From contig NZ_JAASQO010000001.1 in assembly GCF_011762095.1 (NCBI RefSeq), forward strand, positions 124,001-188,000: DNA of 64,000 nucleotides, read 5' to 3'. The position numbers and the translations under genes were made by a program. Shown piece by piece: positions 59,885 through 64,000 of the stretch (position 1 is its first letter; every line of letters begins with the position of its first letter). This DNA comes from Parvibaculum indicum (GTDB lineage: Bacteria; Pseudomonadota; Alphaproteobacteria; Parvibaculales; Parvibaculaceae). The notes beneath the pieces are model-generated. The model was not told the origin of the DNA. It saw only the letters and a program-made list of their open reading frames with translations, and did not search any database.

Positions 59885-61711
59885 TCAAGGCGCGGCATCG
59901 CGCGCGGCCACCGCGTCCTCGATCTGGAACTGGACGTCGCGGCGGCCCTGCCAATCGTCGGATTTGAGGCGTCCGGCAAGATGGAGCGCGCCCGCGCCCT
60001 TGTCCATCAGGAGCGCGCCCAGAGGCGATTCCGCCGCCCGGAAGGCAATGGCTTTCAGCCGCCCGCCATCCTCCGCGCTGAGGATGCAGCGGACGTGATT
60101 CTTGCCCACGATGTCGGCCCGGACGACCCGGACCGAGGGGAGCGCGAAACGCGGCTCGGAATTGCCCGCGCCATAGGGCCCGGCCTGCTGGAGAAGCTCG
60201 TAAAGGTCGCGTGTCGCGCCGCGCAGGGAAAGCGCCCCGTCGAGCCGCACGGCGCGCGATTCCGACGCCGCCATGACGGGCTCTTCCAGCCGCTTCGAGA
60301 GGAAATCCTCAAACGCTGCGAGCTTGTCTTCCTTCAGCGTGATGCCCGCCGCCATGGCATGGCCGCCGCCATTGACGAGAAGCCCGGCCTCCAGCGCCGC
60401 GGTGACGGCGCGGCCGAGATCGACGCCGTTGATGGAGCGGCCCGAGCCCTTGCCCTCGCCTTTGCTATCGATGGCGACGACGAAGGTGGGGCGCTCGTAT
60501 TTGTCCTTGAGGCGGCTTGCGACGATGCCGATGACGCCGGGATGCCAGCCCGCCGCATGAGCGAGGATGAGCGGCGGCGGCGTGTTGCGCCGCTGGGCGG
60601 AAAGCCTCTCCTCCACCTGCGCCATCGCCTCTTCCAGCACGCGGGCCTCGATGGCCTGCCGCTCGGCATTGAAGGTGTCGAGCGCTTCGGCGAGTTCGCG
60701 CGCCTCGTCCGCATTGTCGGTGGTGAGCAGGCGCGCGCCGAGATCGGCCTTGCCGACGCGCCCGCCCGCATTGACGCGGGGGCCGAGCAGGAAACCGAGA
60801 TGATAGGGATTGGGCGCGCCTTCGAGCCGGGCGACCTGGCCGAGCGCGGTAAGGCCGATATTCTTGCGCCGCGCCATGATGCGCAAGCCCTGCGAAACGA
60901 GCGCGCGATTGAGCCCCAGAAGCGGCACCACATCGCAAACCGTGCCGAGGGCGACGATGTCGAGCCAGTCCATCAGGTTCGGCTCGTCGCGCGTCTCGAA
61001 GAAACCGCGCTGGCGCAGCGCCCGGTTGAGCGCGACGACAAAAAGGAAGGTGACGCCCACGGCGGCGAGCTGGCCGAGGCCGCTCTCGTCGTCGAGCCGG
61101 TTGGGGTTCACCAGCGCATGGACGGGCGGTAGCGCGGGCTCGGCCTGATGATGGTCGAGGACGACGGTATCCAGACCTTCGTCCTTCGCAACGCCGAGCG
61201 CCTTGTGCGCCATGGTGCCGCAATCGACGGTGACGAGAACCTTCACTCCCTCGCCCGCCAGCCGCTTCATGGCCGGCGCGTTGGGGCCATAGCCTTCGTC
61301 GATCCGGTCGGGGATGTAGATGCGCAAGGGCTTGCCGAGCGCGGAGAAATAGCGATGCAACAACGCGCTGGAGGTCGCGCCGTCGACATCGTAATCGCCG
61401 AAGACGGCGACCTTCTCGTCATTGGCGACGGCCTCGGCCACGCGGGCGGCGGCCTTGTCCATGTCCACGAGCACGCTGGGGTCGGGCATCAGCGTCTTGA
61501 GGCTGGGGGTCAGATAGGCCGCGACCTCCTCCGGCGCGATGCCGCGCCCGGCCAGCACCCGCGCCACGATCTCCGGCAGGCCCTCGCGCTGCGCGATCGC
61601 CATGGCGAGGCGGTCGTCGGCCAGACGGCTCACCCATTGGCGGCCGGTCGCGGAACGCTCCACGCCGAGAAAGGATCGGTCGGAGGCGGATGACGGGGCG
61701 GCGAGGCTCAT
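59885..61711 (-). CDS. recJ: Single-stranded-DNA-specific exonuclease RecJ
   Basis: A 608-residue 5'-3' exonuclease used in recombination and mismatch repair. DHH-family motifs: 'VAVFGDYDVDGATSSALLHR', 'VLVTVDCGTMAHKAL', 'VVLDHHQAEP' (DHH) and the DHHA1 motif 'VNGGGHAMAAGITLKED'. A C-terminal OB domain follows ('VVRADIVGKNHVRCILSAED'). ATG 61711 has only a weak ribosome site; a longer frame to 61888 runs into repeat DNA and is rejected. It lies between tRNA-Glu and the symporter on the same strand. Confidence 0.94.
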   Translation of the reverse strand: MSLAAPSSASDRSFLGVERSATGRQWVSRLADDRLAMAIAQREGLPEIVARVLAGRGIAPEEVAAYLTPSLKTLMPDPSVLVDMDKAAARVAEAVANDEKVAVFGDYDVDGATSSALLHRYFSALGKPLRIYIPDRIDEGYGPNAPAMKRLAGEGVKVLVTVDCGTMAHKALGVAKDEGLDTVVLDHHQAEPALPPVHALVNPNRLDDESGLGQLAAVGVTFLFVVALNRALRQRGFFETRDEPNLMDWLDIVALGTVCDVVPLLGLNRALVSQGLRIMARRKNIGLTALGQVARLEGAPNPYHLGFLLGPRVNAGGRVGKADLGARLLTTDNADEARELAEALDTFNAERQAIEARVLEEAMAQVEERLSAQRRNTPPPLILAHAAGWHPGVIGIVASRLKDKYERPTFVVAIDSKGEGKGSGRSINGVDLGRAVTAALEAGLLVNGGGHAMAAGITLKEDKLAAFEDFLSKRLEEPVMAASESRAVRLDGALSLRGATRDLYELLQQAGPYGAGNSEPRFALPSVRVVRADIVGKNHVRCILSAEDGGRLKAIAFRAAESPLGALLMDKGAGALHLAGRLKSDDWQGRRDVQFQIEDAVAARDAAP

Positions 61712-61817
61712 CGCGCGCTCGCTATGGGGGTTGAGTCGGGCATGGGGCGAGGATAGCGCGGGGACGGGGTCCGGGTCGAATGGATGTGTGGCGTTATTCT
61801 CCACCAAACAAAACCTT

Positions 61818-61900
61818 GTCATCCCGGCCTTGTGCCGGGATCCAGGGGCAACAGAGTCAGTGCTTGCGGCCCCTGGGCCCCGGGACAAGCCCGGGGTGAC
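61818..61900. repeat. Family C repeat, copy
   Basis: GTCATCCCGGCCTTGTGCCG then GGATCC on the left; GGGCCCCGGGACAAGCCCGG then GGTGAC on the right. Located in the 242-base gap between the symporter and recJ, both on the minus strand. Confidence 0.85.
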
Positions 61901-61953
61901 AGCATCATTTGGTGCCCGTCCTGAGCCCTATCGGATAACGCCGTTGTTTTGCC

Positions 61954-63411
61954 TCACGAACTGATCACCACGTCCTCGTTCTTCACTTCCTGGAGGAATT
62001 CGGTGCGGGCGGCTTCGCGCATTTCCTCCGCGCGCGGGGTTTCGGATTTGGTCCAGCGGTCCATCACCACGCAGGCGACGAGGTCGCCCGTGATGTTGAG
62101 GCTGGCGCGGAAGCGCTCCAGGATGCGGTCGAGGCCGATGATGAGCGCGAGCCCCGTCAGCGGCACGCCGACGCTCGACAGCACCGAGGCAAGCACCACA
62201 ATGCCGACGCCCGGCACGGCGGGCGTGCCGATGGAGGCGCCGACCGTGGTGGCGATGAGCGCGATCAGGACGCTCGCCGGCAGGTCGATCTGGTAGAGCT
62301 GCGCCATGAAGATGGTCGCAAGCGCCTGATAAAGCGCGGTGCCGCCCATATTCATGGTCGCACCGAGCGGCACGATGAATTGCGAGAGCGAGGGCCGCAC
62401 CTTCAGCACTTCCTCAGCCGTCTTCACCGTGACGGGCATGGTGGCGGCGGAAGAATTGGTGGAGAAGCCGAGCAGCAGCGGCTCGCGGATCGCCTTCAGC
62501 ATGAAGACGGGCGAGCGACCGCCCAGCACCATCGCCGTCAGCAGATAGGCGACCAGCAGCACGAGCATGCCGAAGACGACGACGGCGGCATAGGCGACAA
62601 GCCCCGTCAGCACGTCCGGCCCGGTCTTGATCATGACCTGCGCCAAAAGGCCGAACACGGCGACCGGCGCAAAGCGCATGACATTGGCGACGATGGCCAT
62701 GCTGACTTCCTGCACCGAGCCCAGGAGCTCGAAAAGCGGCTTGGACGACGCCACCGGCACGCTCAAAAGCCCCACCCCCAGCACGATGGCGAAGATGACG
62801 ATCTGGAGCATGTCGCCCCTAACGATGGAGCCGAGCGGATTGGAGGGCAGCACATCCGTGATCTTGCCGGGCAGCTCCTTCAGCCGGGCCGCCGGATCCT
62901 CGTTCGCATCCTCTTTCGCCTTTTCGACCTCGGCGGCGACCATCTCGCCGACCGGGCCCTGAAGCTCGACCTGCGGCGCGACGGCGCGGTCCACATAATC
63001 GCCGGGCTTCAGCGTGAGGCCGATCACGATGCCGAGCACGGCGGCGGCAATCGTGGAGACGACGAAATAGACCCCGAGCCCCATGCCGGTGCTCTTGAGC
63101 TGGCGCACATCGGTCGCCGCCGCGATACCCCTGACGATGGAGGCCAGGATCAGCGGCACGACGATCATCTGGATGAAGACGAGAAAGAGATTGCCCGGCA
63201 GCGCCAGCCATTCGCCGAGCGCATTGGCGACCGGGAGGGACACGAACCCCGAATCGGGATTGAGGAAGAGACCGGTGGCGATGCCCAGCACCATGCCGAT
63301 CAGCACCTGCAGCCAGAGGCGGCCCCGGGTCAGCCGGTTGAGCGGATCGGTGAGGAATTTCAGGCTCTTGGGAGAGACGTTTTCCAGCGTGGAGAAGAGC
63401 TTTCCGAGCAT
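61954..63411 (-). CDS. Dicarboxylate/amino acid:cation symporter (GltP/DctA family)
   Basis: A 485-residue secondary transporter with about eight helices and two re-entrant loops. Substrate-site motifs: 'GFSTNSSAATMPVTVKTAEE' (serine-rich HP1), 'VPLGATMNMGGTALYQAL' (NMGGT, cation/substrate site) and 'GASIGTPAVPGVGIVVLAS' (HP2). A hydrophilic insert of about 45 residues between helices ('EVEKAKEDANEDPAARLKEL') is longer than usual. Probably imports glutamate, aspartate or a dicarboxylate with H+ or Na+. Substrate not fixed by the sequence. Confidence 0.92.
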   Translation of the reverse strand: MLGKLFSTLENVSPKSLKFLTDPLNRLTRGRLWLQVLIGMVLGIATGLFLNPDSGFVSLPVANALGEWLALPGNLFLVFIQMIVVPLILASIVRGIAAATDVRQLKSTGMGLGVYFVVSTIAAAVLGIVIGLTLKPGDYVDRAVAPQVELQGPVGEMVAAEVEKAKEDANEDPAARLKELPGKITDVLPSNPLGSIVRGDMLQIVIFAIVLGVGLLSVPVASSKPLFELLGSVQEVSMAIVANVMRFAPVAVFGLLAQVMIKTGPDVLTGLVAYAAVVVFGMLVLLVAYLLTAMVLGGRSPVFMLKAIREPLLLGFSTNSSAATMPVTVKTAEEVLKVRPSLSQFIVPLGATMNMGGTALYQALATIFMAQLYQIDLPASVLIALIATTVGASIGTPAVPGVGIVVLASVLSSVGVPLTGLALIIGLDRILERFRASLNITGDLVACVVMDRWTKSETPRAEEMREAARTEFLQEVKNEDVVISS

Positions 63412-63508
63412 CGCACCGCCTTGTGGTTCCGGTTACCGGCTTCTAGACGATCATGCTGCCCCGGCCCTTGAGAAAGATCAAAGGGCGGGAGTGGTTCTCC
63501 ATGAAGGC

Positions 63509-63592
63509 GTCATTGCGAGCGCCAGCGAAGCAATCCAGAGCCCCGCGGCACGGGCTGGATTGCTTCGTCGGCTGCGCCTCCTCGCAATGACG
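63509..63592. repeat. Dispersed palindromic repeat, family A, copy 2
   Basis: Left arm CGTCATTGCGAGCGCCAGCG to GAAGCAATCCA; right arm TGGATTGCTTCGTCGG to CTCGCAATGACG. Same ends as 13164-13245 with a different GC-rich loop. It lies between the symporter promoter side and the 3' end of glpX. Confidence 0.9.
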
Positions 63593-63596
63593 AGGA

Positions 63597-64000
63597 TTAC
63601 TTGAACTTCTCGATGCTCGGATGGAAGGACTTCACCTGGCGGACCGTCTTGGTGGAGGAGCGCATCACGATGGAATGGGTGGTGATGCCGCCGCGCACAT
63701 TGTGGATACCGTCCAGCAGCCAGCCCGGCGTGACGCCGGTGGCGGCGAAGATGACGTCGCCCGAGGCCATTTCCTCAAGCTCGTATTTCTTGTTGAAATC
63801 CTCGACGCCCATTTTGGCGGCGCGGGACTTCTGCTCTTCCTTCTCGGTGACGAGACGGCCCTGCATCTGGCCGCCGATACAGCGCAGCGCCGCCGCCGCC
63901 AGTACGCCTTCCGGCGCGCCGCCCTGCCCCATATAGATATCGACGCCCGTATCGGGATCGGTGGTCGCGATCACGCCCGCCACGTCGCCATCGGTGATGA
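63597..64000 (-). CDS. glpX: Fructose-1,6-bisphosphatase class II, GlpX type (5' part outside window)
   Basis: The visible C-terminal 134 residues match GlpX: 'GGAPEGVLAAAALRCIGGQM' (the conserved Gly-rich phosphate/metal loop with Glu), 'VTEKEEQKSRAAKMG', 'ASGDVIFAATGVTPGWLLDG' and 'RSSTKTVRQVKSFH'. It hydrolyses fructose-1,6-bisphosphate in gluconeogenesis. The frame is still open at the window edge, so the start lies beyond 64000. It ends directly beside a family A repeat. Confidence 0.92.
   Translation of the reverse strand, partial: ITDGDVAGVIATTDPDTGVDIYMGQGGAPEGVLAAAALRCIGGQMQGRLVTEKEEQKSRAAKMGVEDFNKKYELEEMASGDVIFAATGVTPGWLLDGIHNVRGGITTHSIVMRSSTKTVRQVKSFHPSIEKFK

Noticed and set aside
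61712-61888. A longer N-terminus for RecJ.
   Set aside because: It would run into the family C repeat, and homology begins after the ATG at 61711.

Overview
The window is GC-rich, gene-dense DNA that I read as an alphaproteobacterial chromosome. The strongest taxonomic clues are an NDUFS4-type accessory subunit of respiratory complex I (alphaproteobacteria and mitochondria), a complete aapJQMP general amino-acid transporter and a cold-shock protein with two cold-shock domains. The species cannot be named from the sequence alone. Four tRNA genes (Asn-GUU, Arg-UCU, Pro-UGG, Glu-UUC) are spread through it. I see no rRNA, CRISPR array, transposase, integrase or phage gene.

Layout. 1-8 kb is a surface-polysaccharide locus: a 5'-truncated Wzc/ExoP-type tyrosine autokinase, a tightly packed minus-strand operon (CelD/BcsL-type acetyltransferase, Wzx-type flippase, second CelD/BcsL-type acetyltransferase, JmjC/cupin protein) and a divergent polysaccharide deacetylase. 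8-13 kb holds tRNA-Asn, a cyclopropane fatty acid synthase, a NUDIX hydrolase and a sulfur group (cysK, sseA) with a GNAT enzyme. 13-17.5 kb is aapJQMP on the minus strand. 17.5-21 kb carries metC, a free-standing biotinyl domain, a gulonolactone-oxidase-like flavoprotein and a Sel1-repeat protein. 21.3-25.9 kb is a complete agmatine deiminase pathway operon (carbamoyltransferase, permease, agmatine deiminase, carbamate kinase). It would turn agmatine into putrescine, ammonia, CO2 and ATP.

26-28.5 kb has two tRNAs, the complex I subunit, a thioesterase and the cold-shock protein. 28.5-36.3 kb is a ten-gene ion-translocating membrane complex in Mbh/Mrp order (E, F, G, MbhD/E-like, B, C, D) followed by a second D-type subunit, a 118-residue membrane protein of unknown function and a third D-type subunit. 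There is no full-length MrpA and no hydrogenase. It runs on the same strand into 36.3-45.7 kb, a form II (AYRGAGR-type) molybdenum CO-dehydrogenase-like operon, coxG-S-L-M-D-E, with a split XdhC/CoxF pair and a molybdenum-cofactor nucleotidyltransferase fusion.

45.7-52.4 kb is accessory in character: clustered palindromic repeats, an alpha-glucosidase, an SDR-fold protein carrying the diagnostic halohydrin dehalogenase motifs, an AT-richer restriction-modification island (C5 methyltransferase, Eco29kI-like GIY-YIG endonuclease, Vsr) and an RgpF-like protein. 52.7-64 kb is mostly housekeeping: DEAD-box helicase, Sir2 deacylase, glyoxalase I, a PAS protein, a deletion remnant of a type II NADH dehydrogenase, an esterase, a secreted protein, tRNA-Glu, recJ, a GltP-type symporter and a truncated glpX.

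At least three families of dispersed palindromic repeats sit between genes, often where convergent transcripts end. The items most worth following up are the halohydrin dehalogenase candidate, the three-D-subunit Mrp/Mbh-like complex next to the form II CODH operon, the agmatine deiminase operon, and the restriction-modification-Vsr island.
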